Positions 12,797-23,457 of a stretch of DNA of 64,000 nucleotides are shown in pieces. The notes below the pieces were generated by a model. It did not search any database and had not been told where the DNA came from. It saw only the letters and a program-made list of their open reading frames with translations. The DNA is taken from the NCBI RefSeq assembly GCF_014898055.3, contig NW_023604295.1, positions 66,117,730 to 66,181,729 of the forward strand, given 5' to 3'. The stretch's first letter is position 1, and each line of letters starts with the position of its first letter. Origin of the DNA: Talpa occidentalis. Its lineage: Eukaryota; Chordata; Mammalia; Eulipotyphla; Talpidae. A program made the position numbers and the translations under genes.

Positions 12797-13553
12797 AGAA
12801 CATTCTATTTCCTTTAAAGCAACTGATTAGTAATTGCCGCATTAGCTGAACAATAGAGTTTAGAAAAGAGAAACACCTGGGATGATTTGATCACCAAAAA
12901 AAAAAAAAAATAAGAAAAAAATATAAGAAAACCCAACTTCTTGTTAGATATTAACACTTTGTTTCCTAAAAGAACATTTCTTTAAGAAAATGCTAAAAAG
13001 AGACTAAATTGATTTGTATTAAAATACCTGTGTGTGCTCAGGCAGGGTGCTGGCTGGCCTACCAGTTGGCTATCAAGTAACTTCAGAATAAACAGTTTAT
13101 TCTAAAGACTCCCTCCCGGTTGGTTGACCAAATGGAGAAAAGCATTTCACATAAACAGAGGCTGTTTATATTTACTTGGCAGTTAGGAAAGGCAAAAGGC
13201 TCCAATTTAGATTTTAGCAAAGGACTAGTAATAAGGAAATTGAAGATACGCTTTGCCTTTCAGCCACACAGAGCGGACTCTGGTACATGCTCCCCATCAT
13301 GTGCATTATTTGAATAGAAACCACAGGTTACCCTTCATTTTAGTTTAAGTACATTGAAATGTCTCCATGTAAAAATGACTTAATGCAGCCATGAATTTCT
13401 TTCTCTGTTTAAAATAAATTTAATTTGCTCACTATTCCCATAAAAATACTTTTGAATTCTCTCTGTCAGGGGGAAGTTATCCAATTATAAGGCAACAACT
13501 GCTAAAACGAAAATGATGAGACTGAAAAACCAAAACCAGTTTTAGAAACTTAC

Positions 13554-13621
13554 AATGTCCGTTCCCAAAATGAAGCCTTTTTTCATCTGAACCGTGTTTT
13601 GACTTGTTATAGCCACAGAAC
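13554..13621 (-). CDS. EPHA3: EPHA3 exon 9: cytoplasmic membrane-proximal segment
   Basis: A 68-nt exon between acceptor GATTACTCTAG and donor ACATT|GTAAGT. Its first base completes the Arg codon of exon 8 and its last base starts the Leu codon finished by exon 10. The 22 complete codons read FCGYNKSKHGSDEKR then LHFGNGH. This basic stretch directly follows the transmembrane helix. Human EPHA3, as I recall it, has CGYKSKHGADEK, so this copy seems to carry one extra Asn codon (AAC at 13606-13608). The extra codon keeps the frame. Alternative acceptor use is not needed to explain it, because it lies inside the exon. Confidence 0.94.
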
Positions 13622-13700
13622 CTAGAGTAATCAAGGGAAGAGAACACAAAAAGAAAATATACTTAAAACAATTATCTATGTCAGAATGTGCAGAGCCAAA

Positions 13701-13732
<32 letters not shown>

Positions 13733-14332
13733 GTATGTTCCTGAAATAATTAAATGCTTTAGTGAAAGTTTAATGAGTTCATATTTTCTAAATCCTCTAT
13801 AGAAATCCCTTTTCTCTGGGGACCCTGGAAAGTTGGCTAATGAGGAGATATGTCGAGGTGCTTCCCCACTGTGCAGACCCCTTCAGTTCAATTTTTATAA
13901 TGGCCTTAGAATGTGTTTATAGTATTTTTTTAAACAACTGCTGTTAGAATGAATGAAGGGTACAGTCTCTATTGTTAGTGGCTGGTGCTGTGCAATGTTA
14001 CCAGTGCTCTGGTGAGAAAGTGTCAGGGAAATCCAGGTATATTTAAAGAGTGAGGGGATAATTGGAAAAAAGAAAGTAAGAACTAAGAGTGATGTCAAGA
14101 GAGAAGTGGAGTGTGTTGAAGAGTGGAGGCAGAAATTCAATGGAGAAAAGAAAATCAAAACTAAAACTGTAGAAACAAAAGAAAAGAAGAAAGAGAAGGG
14201 TCTAGAATGCAGATGGAGACATCCTTATTCCTTAAAATTCTTTATTGACCACACTGTTCAGATTTTAGCAGCTACTGAGGGGAGAAAGCAAAGCAATAAG
14301 GAAAGTAAGTCGTAAAGAGACTGTGAACTCAC
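13622..14332 (-). other. EPHA3: EPHA3 intron 8 (711 bp)
   Basis: A short intron between the transmembrane exon and the juxtamembrane exon. It contains a poly(A) run at 13700-13719 and purine-rich sequence at 14085-14215. Nothing else is recognised. Confidence 0.8.
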
Positions 14333-14435
14333 CTCCCAATCAAAATATAGGTGACGACTGTGAGAAGAATAATTGCCACTGCTGCTGAAATGGCGATCAT
14401 TACCACTTGGCTATTTTCACCGGAGATGGAGAAAG
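14333..14435 (-). CDS. EPHA3: EPHA3 exon 8: transmembrane helix
   Basis: A 103-nt exon between acceptor TTCAACCTCACAG and a strong donor GGGAG|GTGAGT. It contributes 33 complete codons: an extracellular stub FSISGENSQ, a hydrophobic helix of about 24 residues beginning VVMIAISAAVAIILLTVV, and the stop-transfer junction ILIGR, whose Arg codon is split with exon 9. It anchors the receptor in the plasma membrane as a single-pass type I protein. The first codon is shared with exon 7 (T|CT, Ser). Skipping or failing to join this exon would give a secreted ectodomain; see the read-through at 18856-18878. Confidence 0.96.
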
Positions 14436-14797
14436 CTGTGAGGTTGAAGAGAAAAAATAAGAAAAGAACAGGCATTAACACATCATAACGTCTACCAGGA
14501 GAAGCTGACAAACTAAGTCATATTCATTCTGCTTTTTTCCCAACAATATAGCTTAATACCTATTACAGTGTAAACAGAATTCTTCACTTAGTGCAAAAAT
14601 TAGACATTTTCTATAATTTTGCTTGAAATTTTTACCTAATTAGCAAGATGAAATACTCTGTTTCAGTGGCATCACTCATATGTGACTTGAGTGCCTGCTG
14701 TGTAAAAGTATGTTGGGCTGGCTCTCTCTGTCCTCACTGGCAAAGAAACTCATTGGATAAACCAGAAGTTATTAAAAAAAAAAAAAAAAAAGAAAAA

Positions 14798-14855
14798 AGA
14801 AAGAACAGGCAGAAAGAACAGGCAAGATTTGCCCAGAAAGAACAGGCAAGATTTC
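14798..14855. repeat. Short minisatellite
   Basis: Units of AGAAAGAACAGGC, two of them followed by AAGATTT, repeat three times directly after a poly(A)/GAAA-rich run (14774-14798). Confidence 0.8.
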
Positions 14856-15649
14856 CAAGAATGAAATTATAAATTTTCTAATTAAAATGTTCAGCCTTCA
14901 GGATCTATACTTGTCTAAGATGTTATGCAACATATATCCTAGGGACCATCACACATACCCAATTAATTCTCCCTGTATTTCCTACCTTTGTAGGTAGGTC
15001 CTATCACGTGTTCATTTACATGACAAGGGGTTGGTTAAATGCCCCTGGAGCCAAATCAGGACTGCCCTCAAGTTTTGTAAAGCTCAGGTGTTTAGAATGG
15101 TTTCAAACCTACAGTCTTAAAATTCAGAAGAGATTGTGGCATGTGAAAATTATATAAAATTTGTTGGTGTCCATACCAAGTGTTCCTTGAGCAGAGTCGC
15201 ATTCATTTGTGTATTGTCTACATATGCTTCTTGCTACATTTGCCTTGTTGAGTAGTAACAAGAGAGATATACACAAAGCCTAACTATTTACTATCTAGTT
15301 CTTCACACAAAAATTTGTTGACCTGTGAGTAAGACAACTGCTTCACTAATTTTGACATTCATACAAATCACTGGGGGATCTTTTGGAAAAAGAAATTTGA
15401 TTCAGTTGGTGTGGAGTGGGGACTAAGACTACATTTCTGATGAGCTCTCAGAGTTGCTGATGCTGCTAATTCTAGACCATAGTATTTTGAGTAGCAAGGA
15501 TTTGGATGTAAATATGAAGTCACCATATTCTTTCCTTTTTTGATCTTTCTATAACCAATTAACCATTAAACTCTTTCAAGAAACAGCTTACACCTTCATT
15601 TTTCTTCTGGATTATAATTAGAAATTCTCTAACCAGTCTCTATTTGCCT

Positions 15650-15900
15650 GCCTTTCTTATCTTTTTCCTGCCTAGCAGAATACTCCTTCTGAACCACTAA
15701 TTTGACCACATCATTCTCACGCATAAAATTATTGTGGGCTCCCCATCACTTTCAGAATATAATGCAAAGTCTATGGCAGAGCTTATAATTTGGGTATGTC
15801 CCCTCCCTTATCTCTACTCTTCTAATAAAACTCATCTCTAGACTTTCTAAAATACATGCAGATTCTGGAACAACCCTTTTCATAGGGTCATACTTTGACA
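15650..15900 (+). repeat. L2 LINE relic
   Basis: GTGGGCTCCCCATCACTTTC followed by AGAATATAATGCAAAGTC and a run of CCCTCCCTTATCTC matches in order the L2 3' region ('tggctccccattgcc...aggataaagtcc...'). Diverged and antisense to EPHA3. Confidence 0.65.
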
Positions 15901-15928
15901 TTTATCACTTTTGATGTAAATGCTACTT

Positions 15929-16012
15929 AAATTACATATATATGCATATATACACACACTCATATATACACACAAGATCTTCTATATACATATATATTTA
16001 TACATATATATA
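15929..16012. repeat. TA/CA simple repeat
   Basis: Alternating TATA, ACAC and CATATA units, degenerate. Confidence 0.85.
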
Positions 16013-16479
16013 TTAGAAGAGTATAGTTAACTGATAACTATCACCTCTCTGACAGCCACATATCACACCATAACCCTGATCAAAGTCTAAGTTTGAAAGT
16101 TTTTCTCTAAATAATGGTGGTTCTAGGAATAGTTAAATGATGCAGGTCAAGAAACATAGCAGATCATGCCAAGCTAGGTTTCCAAGCATCTGGATAAAAA
16201 GCTCAGAATGTGGCAGGATGGTATACTCATAATGGAAACTGTTGCAAGCACTTTATTTCTTCCTACCAGCAAACTACTGCTTACACCAGGTGGCAGCCAG
16301 GGCTTGCCTGCTGTGTCTCCCTGGTGTTGTGTCAGCACAGTGGGCAGGCAGCTTCAAGCTGCTACATCTTCAGGAGCCATCTGAACAGGCCACTGTCTCC
16401 TCTATAGCCAAACACAGCAAGGCTGCTGGAGTCAGGTCATGTATGCCCAAAGCAGGACTCATCTAATAGACAATCTTCA

Positions 16480-16620
16480 CTCTGTGGCTTGGCAAATCCC
16501 TTAGAACTGCACAGCTATCTGAGGTCTTTCTCCGTTCTTTCACTCCTCTTTATAGATGGAAAAATGGGGATGATAATAAACATAAAACACTGACATGTAA
16601 AAAGGAAGACATTTTAAAGT
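16480..16620 (+). repeat. Possible MIR relic
   Basis: CTGTGGCTTGGCAAATCCCT followed by CACTCC...ATGGAAAAATGGGGATGATAA resembles the MIR middle ('aaaatggggataataata'). Weak. Confidence 0.45.
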
Positions 16621-17334
16621 GTTAGGAAAGTATGTGCTTCATTATTCCTCCATATATTTATAATGAATCGAGGTTAGAAAATGTTATTTAAATTCCAGTT
16701 CAAAATGCACTGTAATTTACTAAGAAATATTTGTATGTGTTATAAATGAGAACTTTTCATATAATTTTTAAAAGTCTGATAAACCTCAAACTTTAAATAT
16801 AAACAAATAAAACACATCCTTAGAGTTTTTATGAATATACAATTTTGATTTAAAAATCTATAGTTAGAGTCTTTTTGTCTTTTTTCCAAGACAAAGGGTA
16901 CTGTTTTCTCATCTGTATTTAAAGTCTGGGAAAATAACATGAGGAAGCAGTAAGCATATTGATTTTTCTTAAAATGAAACTGTGCAACTCAAAAGTTTTA
17001 TTTTTTTTTTATAAATGGAGAGGGGGATGTTAAAAAGTCTATTTTCTAAAATTCCTTTTTTTCATCTATTCTCTTTCAAACGATGAAAGTACTACAAACA
17101 AAAAACTTATTTGGCAAAATTCCTAAGGCTCTGCAGTTTTCAAATGGAATATTTCTTAAACCTCAGACACTGAAGCCTCATTAGAAATATATGTACAAAT
17201 ACTACCACAGCAATATCTGTGAGAAATCAGGAATCACACTATACTGATGGAATTTTTTGTTGTTTTGCAATTTTCTTACTAAAGTGTCAATTAAGAACAT
17301 ACACAATTAGATTGATATTCCAAAATAGGTAGCA

Positions 17335-17425
17335 ACATGATAAATGCTTATCCAATAGTAACCTGAGTTCGTGATCCCTAAATATGTTGAATTTCTACCA
17401 CAAGACCTATTACACATTAACTTTT
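17335..17425. repeat. Diverged interspersed repeat, copy 1
   Basis: Contains AATTTCTACCACAAGAC followed by ATTACACATT; about 80 bp is shared with 19330-19415 in the next intron upstream. Family not recognised. Confidence 0.6.
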
Positions 17426-18128
17426 TTGGTTACGTGATTTCAGTTTTTTTGATAAATCAGACTTTGTAGCTGTTTGTTCAAATAACCATAAACATGAGAC
17501 TTTCTTTGCACCACTGAAAACTTACAAGAGGATTCAGAATTACCAGTGTTAAACTGCAGTTATGTTCTGTTATTGTGCCTTTTAAATTTTTAAATTTGTT
17601 TTAAACCTTTTTCACAAAGACATTTATGGCATTTTATAAGTGTTTTGTCCTGAGAGTGGTTTCTCAAACTCATTCTATCACAGGAGGATTAGAAATCTTG
17701 GAGTATAGATTTATGTATTTGAGGTTCTTCTTGGCATAGACTTCTCATGTTTCAGCTGTCAACCAATGACTTCTAAAAACAGCAGAGCCTCAAAACTACA
17801 GAAGTTACAGATGGCTATTGCAAGCAGCATTTCTAGTTGTCTGAAAAAAGTATGCCATAAAATGTTTACTCTGTCATATTAACTCAGTTTTTACAATCTT
17901 TTTGTTAATCCTCAGTGTTTCTATTTGGGCATAAAATATGACTAAAAATAAAAGAATATGATTTTATATCACAAACAAAAAATTAGAAAATAGATATTAC
18001 AGATGCTGGAGGAACGGAAAATTAGAATAGTCAAAAGGAATAGCCGACTTCCTTTGAGTGGCTGGCTAACTAGTTTCAAATCTCTTAGGATTTGAACAAA
18101 CACATATTAACACAAGCACAAATATGCA

Positions 18129-18155
18129 TAAATATATATATATATATGTATGTAT
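18129..18155. repeat. TA-rich simple repeat
   Basis: AAATATATATATATATATG followed by TATG units. Confidence 0.85.
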
Positions 18156-18855
18156 TTGTTCTTCAATTTTTCCTTTGAATCACTTTTAATATCTTACTAG
18201 TTTCCTCATTAATTAATAAGCTCAAATTTTACCTTTTTGAAAATTATATTTTAGCAGAGAGCTTTTCAAATAAGTAGCAAATGCATTCAAAGAAAAGAAA
18301 AAATGTTACTGGGAAAATATTTGCCAATGTTATACCAGTTTTAGCCAAATTTGAGGTCCAATAGAGGGGTCTACCCAAATTTCTTGTTAATGTATTAATA
18401 AATGTGGGTATAAATCAGGTTTTAGAAAATTGTTAATCTCAAAGTGACATAACCACACAATTGAATGTGCTAAGGATTAAAATGAAATTAAGATCCTCAT
18501 GGATCATCAGTTTTCATTTTTGTAGTTCATTGATTTATGCAATGAACCTGAAATATCTGGATTAACAGCTAATGAAAGTGTGTTACCATATTAAACACTG
18601 TCTCACAAAGCAATTTGTGGCTAATAGAAAACCAGACTTCCAGGCATTACAGATGTTTGATTTGTAAAAGAGAAAAAAAAAAATAGAGTCCAAACAAGTG
18701 TATATCATACAAAAACAAATGTAGACCCAATGTTTAACAAATTGTTAAAACATTCCAAGCAATATACTTTCAATGCATCATATTTCACTACAATTTAACA
18801 GAAATTGAGAATGAATTATCAAACACTTTTCAACAGTCCTCATTCCTATAACTTA

Positions 18856-18878
18856 TTAAACATTAAAATAATACATAC
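18856..18878 (-). other. EPHA3: In-frame read-through of exon 7 donor to a stop: candidate soluble EPHA3 isoform
   Basis: If the exon 7 donor is not used, the frame continues from ...ETSPD into intron 7 as CMYYFNV and stops at TAA (18856-18858). The product would end just before the transmembrane helix and so be secreted. From memory, human EPHA3 has a short secreted isoform ending after exon 7 with a very similar tail; this makes the read-through likely conserved rather than accidental. I did not find a convincing close AATAAA on the minus strand in the next few hundred bases; an ATTAAA occurs at about 18186-18191. Confidence 0.55.
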
Positions 18879-19041
18879 AGTCTGGGCTAGTCTCAAATTC
18901 AAATTTGCGACTGTTGGTCCCATATCCTGCTGCTGTTCGGGCTCGGATTTGGAAAACATACGTAGTGTCAGGCTTGAGGCTACTGATGGTAACGTTCGTG
19001 CCTCTTGCCCTCAGAATGGTATAACTTGTCTCTTGTTCCTG
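18879..19041 (-). CDS. EPHA3: EPHA3 exon 7: second fibronectin III domain, C-terminal half
   Basis: A 163-nt exon between acceptor TTACCTCAAAG and donor CAGACT|GTATGT. It starts in phase 0 with [17 protein letters not shown] and continues [17 protein letters not shown], then [18 protein letters not shown], leaving one T for the exon 8 junction. [15 protein letters not shown] is the classic FN3 strand E-F pattern (a Leu-Pro-Tyr core), and NVT is a potential N-glycosylation sequon. The domain is extracellular and membrane-proximal. The donor is GTATGT; reading through it stays open for seven codons and then stops. Confidence 0.96.
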
Positions 19042-20064
19042 CTTTGAGGTAAGAAAAATCATATTAAAATCGAATCTTCATAATGTTATCCAATGGTTAA
19101 AAAGGTAAACCACTCAAAACCACCTCTTTCAAGTTTAAGTAGGTAACAAAGGAACAGATATAAAAGACATGGTAATCATTCCATTCACTGAATGCAATAG
19201 AGATCATTTTAAGCGAAAATATTTATAGAATATTTTTCATTTGTATAAGTTCTGGCACAGAAAGAAGAAAAATATTAGGTTTCATTCTTATTGAGTCAAT
19301 AATATTGAGTGAAAATATATTTTGTTCAAATCCCAGGCTTATCTAATACTGACCTGAATCCCTGGCCCCTAAACATGTCAAATTTCTACCACAAGACACA
19401 TTACACATTTTGTTTTCAAACCTGATTATAATTTATAATCAGGGAGCAATACATACTATTTAGAATAATGAACTAACATGGCCTAAATTCTACTTAAGAG
19501 CACCCATTTTTTTAAATAAATTGCATTACTGAACCACAATTTTACAATGTGAGGCAAACTTATCTACTCACTCCCACCTTCTAAATTTCCTTTCACAAAG
19601 TCAAAAAAGTGTTTCATCATTAGTTCAATAATATAGTAACTTTGTTGTCAGTACAATGTCCCTTATGTGGTGAATTAAATTCCTGTGAATGTAAAGGTCA
19701 GGAAATAATGCTTAAGAAAGTGAACTAAGGAATAGTTTATCAATGGATTGAGAAATCACTGTAAAATAGTTGATCAGGCAGGGTTCTCAACTGGAAGTCA
19801 AAAATCTCACTTCTACTGCCATAATTTAAATTTGGTAGTGCCATCTTTGCTGTGGCTCAATGTTGTGGAATGGAAAATATTAGACACAATATCTTTAACC
19901 CCTCTGTACCCTTAAAGCAAAGGTAATACATGATCATCGTTCTAAACAAAGCTCTACTATTTGCTAGAGGTGCCGCTGATTTCCTTGCAAGAGCAGAGCT
20001 CAGGAGAAGGCAACCTCCTGCCCTACATATCCCAGCCCTCTAACATTTATCATAGTCTCCCCAC
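19042..20064 (-). other. EPHA3: EPHA3 intron 6 (1.0 kb)
   Basis: Separates the two halves of the second fibronectin domain. It contains the second copy of the diverged repeat (about 19330-19415). The remainder is unremarkable AT-rich sequence. Its 5' splice site is the weak GTGGGG. Confidence 0.8.
19330..19415. repeat. Diverged interspersed repeat, copy 2
   Basis: Shares AATTTCTACCACAAGAC, ATTACACATT and the upstream CCTGAATCCCTGGCCCCTAA/CCTGAGTTCGTGATCCCTAA segment with 17335-17425, in the same orientation. Confidence 0.6.
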
Positions 20065-20189
20065 CTTTTCATAGTATTTGACCTCATAGTCCAATATGAT
20101 GCCATTAGGATGTTCTGGTTCTTGCCAAGATAAAGAAATGCTGTTTCTGGATGTCCGATCCTTCTTAATTGTGATAACAGGTGATGGAG
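20065..20189 (-). CDS. EPHA3: EPHA3 exon 6: second fibronectin III domain, N-terminal half
   Basis: A 125-nt exon between acceptor TTCTCTTTACAG and donor GAAAAG|GTGGGG. Two bases complete the last codon of exon 5; 41 codons follow: [34 protein letters not shown] and EVKYYEK, ending in phase 0. The core Trp in [11 protein letters not shown] and the Tyr in [10 protein letters not shown] are the usual FN3 strand B and C landmarks. The donor is unusually poor in positions +3 to +6 (GGGG rather than AAGT), so splicing may depend on the exonic AAG and on enhancers. The exon it joins upstream is not in the window. Confidence 0.95.
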
Positions 20190-21247
20190 CTGTAAAGAGA
20201 AGATGGGAGAAATGGTGGGCAGAGGCAAATTAACTGGCTTGGGAAAGGTGGTAAAGAAGAGCAAGGAGACAAGAGAACAAGTAAATGGAGTCTATCATTG
20301 TTCTAATCTTTGGCAAGAAAGAACTATTTCCATTTCAAAGACTCTTGAGTATTAATCTGGCCCCATATCAAGCCTCAGCAGCTGGATTTTAGCCCTGGTA
20401 CATACAGACCTATGGAAAATGAGCTGAGATTTTCAGCTGCTGGTGGACTCGTGGCAAGTGAGCAGATGTTTTCAATCTGCTACTATAATGTAAGCAAAGG
20501 AATATATTTAAAATATTAAAAAAAGAACAAAACATCAGGACTACCTATTTGTTATAATGTTGCAAAGTTATTAATGCCAGATTCTTCTGCTCATTGATAA
20601 CATTTTCATATGCAGCTCTGCAAGAGACTGGAATCTATTATGCTCAAGGAGTCCCATGGTATCTATAGGTAATAATATTTAGTGCATTGTAAAATTGATA
20701 GGATTTAGGACATATTACAATAGGTCTTGACTTCTGAAAAAAATCTCTGATGAATAAAAATATATATCAGGAAACAACACTTTTCTGCTTTTAGTCTTAC
20801 ATTTCTTAAAACATATTTAATAAAAAATACCAAGGACATACTGTGTCACAACTATCCAGATATATTTTGAAGTATCTTAATGAGTGTTGACTGTATTCAT
20901 TGTTTGCTATGCATTATGATAAGTATAGAGTAAGAATAAAAAACCATCTGCTTGGATCAGTATCATAGGGTCACCTTTATTTCTAATGGGAGATTAAATA
21001 TATTTCAAGTTATATACTTCTGCAAATCCTTCCATTAAAAGGAAAAATGCATACTATCCATCAATGCACTTCTGGTTTCACATCTCAATCTTGGTATACT
21101 AGTCAAACAAATATCTCACTGTGGATTTCAGTGACACTCTCACTAGTGGACTGCAGCAATATAAAGTACAAACACAAAGCAAACAAAAATGAAGAATTTT
21201 CAGGTATATTAACCACTGAGTTGTTTTTCTTGTTAAGGACCTATTTT

Positions 21248-21513
21248 TTTTAAGATTTATTTATTTATGCGTATAAGAACTGGGGTACAGGCCAGAAATG
21301 CAGGGGATGAGAGGATTCACCAGAGACAGTGGGGAACAGAATAGGCAGATTGACTGAAATACACTGTTGAGGGGAGCAGCGGGAGATTCAGAAGAGGTAT
21401 GCTGCACCATGTGGGTGGCTCCCTAGCAGGCCGGGGATCGAACTTGTGCTGCAGAGGCTGCGGACACCTTCATAGGTTGTGTCTTAACCCCTTGCGCCTC
21501 CAGGGAGGCCCAA
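21248..21513 (-). mobile_element. tRNA-derived SINE, subfamily II
   Basis: The reverse strand reads GGCCTCCCTGGAGGCGCAAG, then a B-box-like AGTTCGATCCCC, the body CCCGCTGCTCCCCTCAACAG, and tail CATAAATAAATAAATCTT. The flanking duplication is GACCTATTTT (21238-21247 and 21514-21523). Same orientation as EPHA3. Confidence 0.9.
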
Positions 21514-22609
21514 GACCTATTTTCTTATCAGTTATTCTCAAATCATGGATTTCTAGAACCCCATGTATGTGTATTCTACCCTACAGCTAGCAGAAGTTCC
21601 ATGTTAGTGGATTTGATGTATGTTCCTGTGATCATCACATGCTGAATATTGCCTCCAATATCTCATTTGAATTTTTCTTTTCTATAAATGCTTTTCATTT
21701 TAATTCCTCACTTGAAAAGAGAGCTTTCATTAAGTGTTATATTACTTTGGTGGAAAGTGTGACCCTAATCCAAGAATCTGACAATAAATATTCTCTCTTC
21801 CTATTTCTATTATTTGTAAGATCGTCTTATGATCTCTTTTCTAATTAAAGCATCATTATTTTGAAGGCCTGGGAATGATTAATCTTTTGCCCAGGAAAAA
21901 TATAAGTGTAGTTTATCTGATAGAAAAATAAATTCATTGTATTTATTCGCATTTTGATACTATTAACAATTAATATCTGTCTGTAACTTAACATCACTTA
22001 TCTTTCATGTTTATTTTGTGTATTCAGTATTATTTTATTATTTCTCAAATTGACCTTCTAACACCCACATCTATGGTAGTGTACTGCTCTGATATTGATT
22101 CTAAACAAAGAGTAAGTTATTTGGATTATGTTTAGTTGAAATTCTATTAAACAAATTGAATGTTAACAACATACCTCAGATATAAATAAATAAGATACAT
22201 TGTATTGTCAAGAATTATTCTCTTTTTACTTATCCTAATAGTTAAATTAAAATCAATTAAATCATTATCCATTAGTTAATGGACCAATTATAGCCCCAAA
22301 GTCTTTGGAACCAAATTTTGCTTTTTTATATAAAAAATGAAAAAATATCACTAATTTGCCTGCTGAAGTAAATCCATTAATAGAGTATCTTTTAATATAT
22401 GCTTACAGAGCATTTCAAAGAAACTTAATGCTTGAACACTTTTCAAGTAAACCCATGGAGACTCTACATTTGATCAGTACCACAGCGAAAAACTTGTTTA
22501 TTTTTCCTAATAATTAAACTATATTTTCAAATAAGTCTTGAAAATTATGAAATAAAGTGTCTCTTCTTAGGAAAAAAATACCAGAGAAAATGATTCATTT
22601 CAAAGAATA

Positions 22610-23010
22610 ACTATGATAAGGATTTCATTAACTTTTCAACTAAAGTTTTGCAGGCGGTTTTGGGGAGCTGCCCAAATTTTACTGCTCCTACACTGAGCAA
22701 GATTTTATAACTGTTGAAATTCTTCAAAGGTCTTTGAACAAGCTGCAGGGCCCTGTTGGACTGTAATAAATAGCCTTTTGTAATTCCACACTTACTTAAG
22801 TAGAGGCAATTGCTTGGAGCTTGTGCCATCTCTAAGTTAAATGAACCTTTTCTGATTGCTGCTTTTAGGCCCCTGTTAAGTCATTTGTTCTGCTCTTTTT
22901 AATACACGCCCCTTGTGTTGGCTGCATTTCAGCAGTTTCAACCCACTGCACCAGCTGGAATCCTATTACATTTAGGTAATGCTCATCAATATTTTAATAT
23001 TAATAAATAA
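22610..23010. other. Single-copy patch, possible conserved regulatory DNA
   Basis: A stretch with no transposon hallmarks, less AT-rich than its surroundings, ending in a cluster of TAAT/ATTA homeodomain-type cores around 22965-23020. Function is inferred only; no comparison was possible. Confidence 0.25.
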
Positions 23011-23413
23011 TTAACAGAAATTGTTTTTCTGTCCCCTAATAAATAATTTTCAGACATAATAAAACATACTGCAGGAAGAGACAAATTCTATGGGCACTCT
23101 ACTGTATCAATGCTTTCTAAAAGGTTTTTAGAACACTTTAATTCATGTCTTGAGGTACAACTTATCCATACTTCCTCATGTACTATAATACAATTTGTGA
23201 TATTAATGAGAAACAGTGTTATGGGTTATGATTCTTTTAGTTCATTTTCATTTTAGTTCATTTATTCAGAGTACTAATTTCCAAAATCCATAGAAACTTG
23301 CAATTTATTTTTTTTCTGTGTAGAGAGCATGATATTGCCAAGAATATCATAAAATACATTGATTTTATTCCCATTTCTCTATTACTTTATTAATTGCTGA
23401 TTTGAAGGAATGT

Positions 23414-23457
23414 CAGGTAACAGTTATATGAAATGACAGGTAACAGTTATATGAAAT
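23414..23457. repeat. Perfect 23-bp-period tandem duplication
   Basis: CAGGTAACAGTTATATGAAAT occurs at 23414-23434 and again at 23437-23457. Confidence 0.95.

Larger units (their letters stand above)
9126..13553 (-). other. EPHA3: EPHA3 intron 9 (4.4 kb)
   Basis: Contains a retroposed-looking 3' UTR (10917 to about 12000, minus strand), a truncated L1 (12521-12796) with a 15-bp target-site duplication, and an A-rich run at 12896-12911. 9130-10900 is AT-rich with no recognisable element. 13030-13320 is less AT-rich and unassigned. Confidence 0.75.
14436..18878 (-). other. EPHA3: EPHA3 intron 7 (4.4 kb)
   Basis: Carries an A-rich minisatellite (14798-14855), an L2 relic (15650-15900), TA/CA simple repeats (about 15929-16012 and 18129-18155), a possible MIR relic (16480-16620), and one copy of a diverged repeat shared with intron 6 (17335-17425). 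16205-16470 is a G+C-richer, unassigned patch. 16640-17330 and 17430-18850 hold nothing I can name. Confidence 0.75.
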
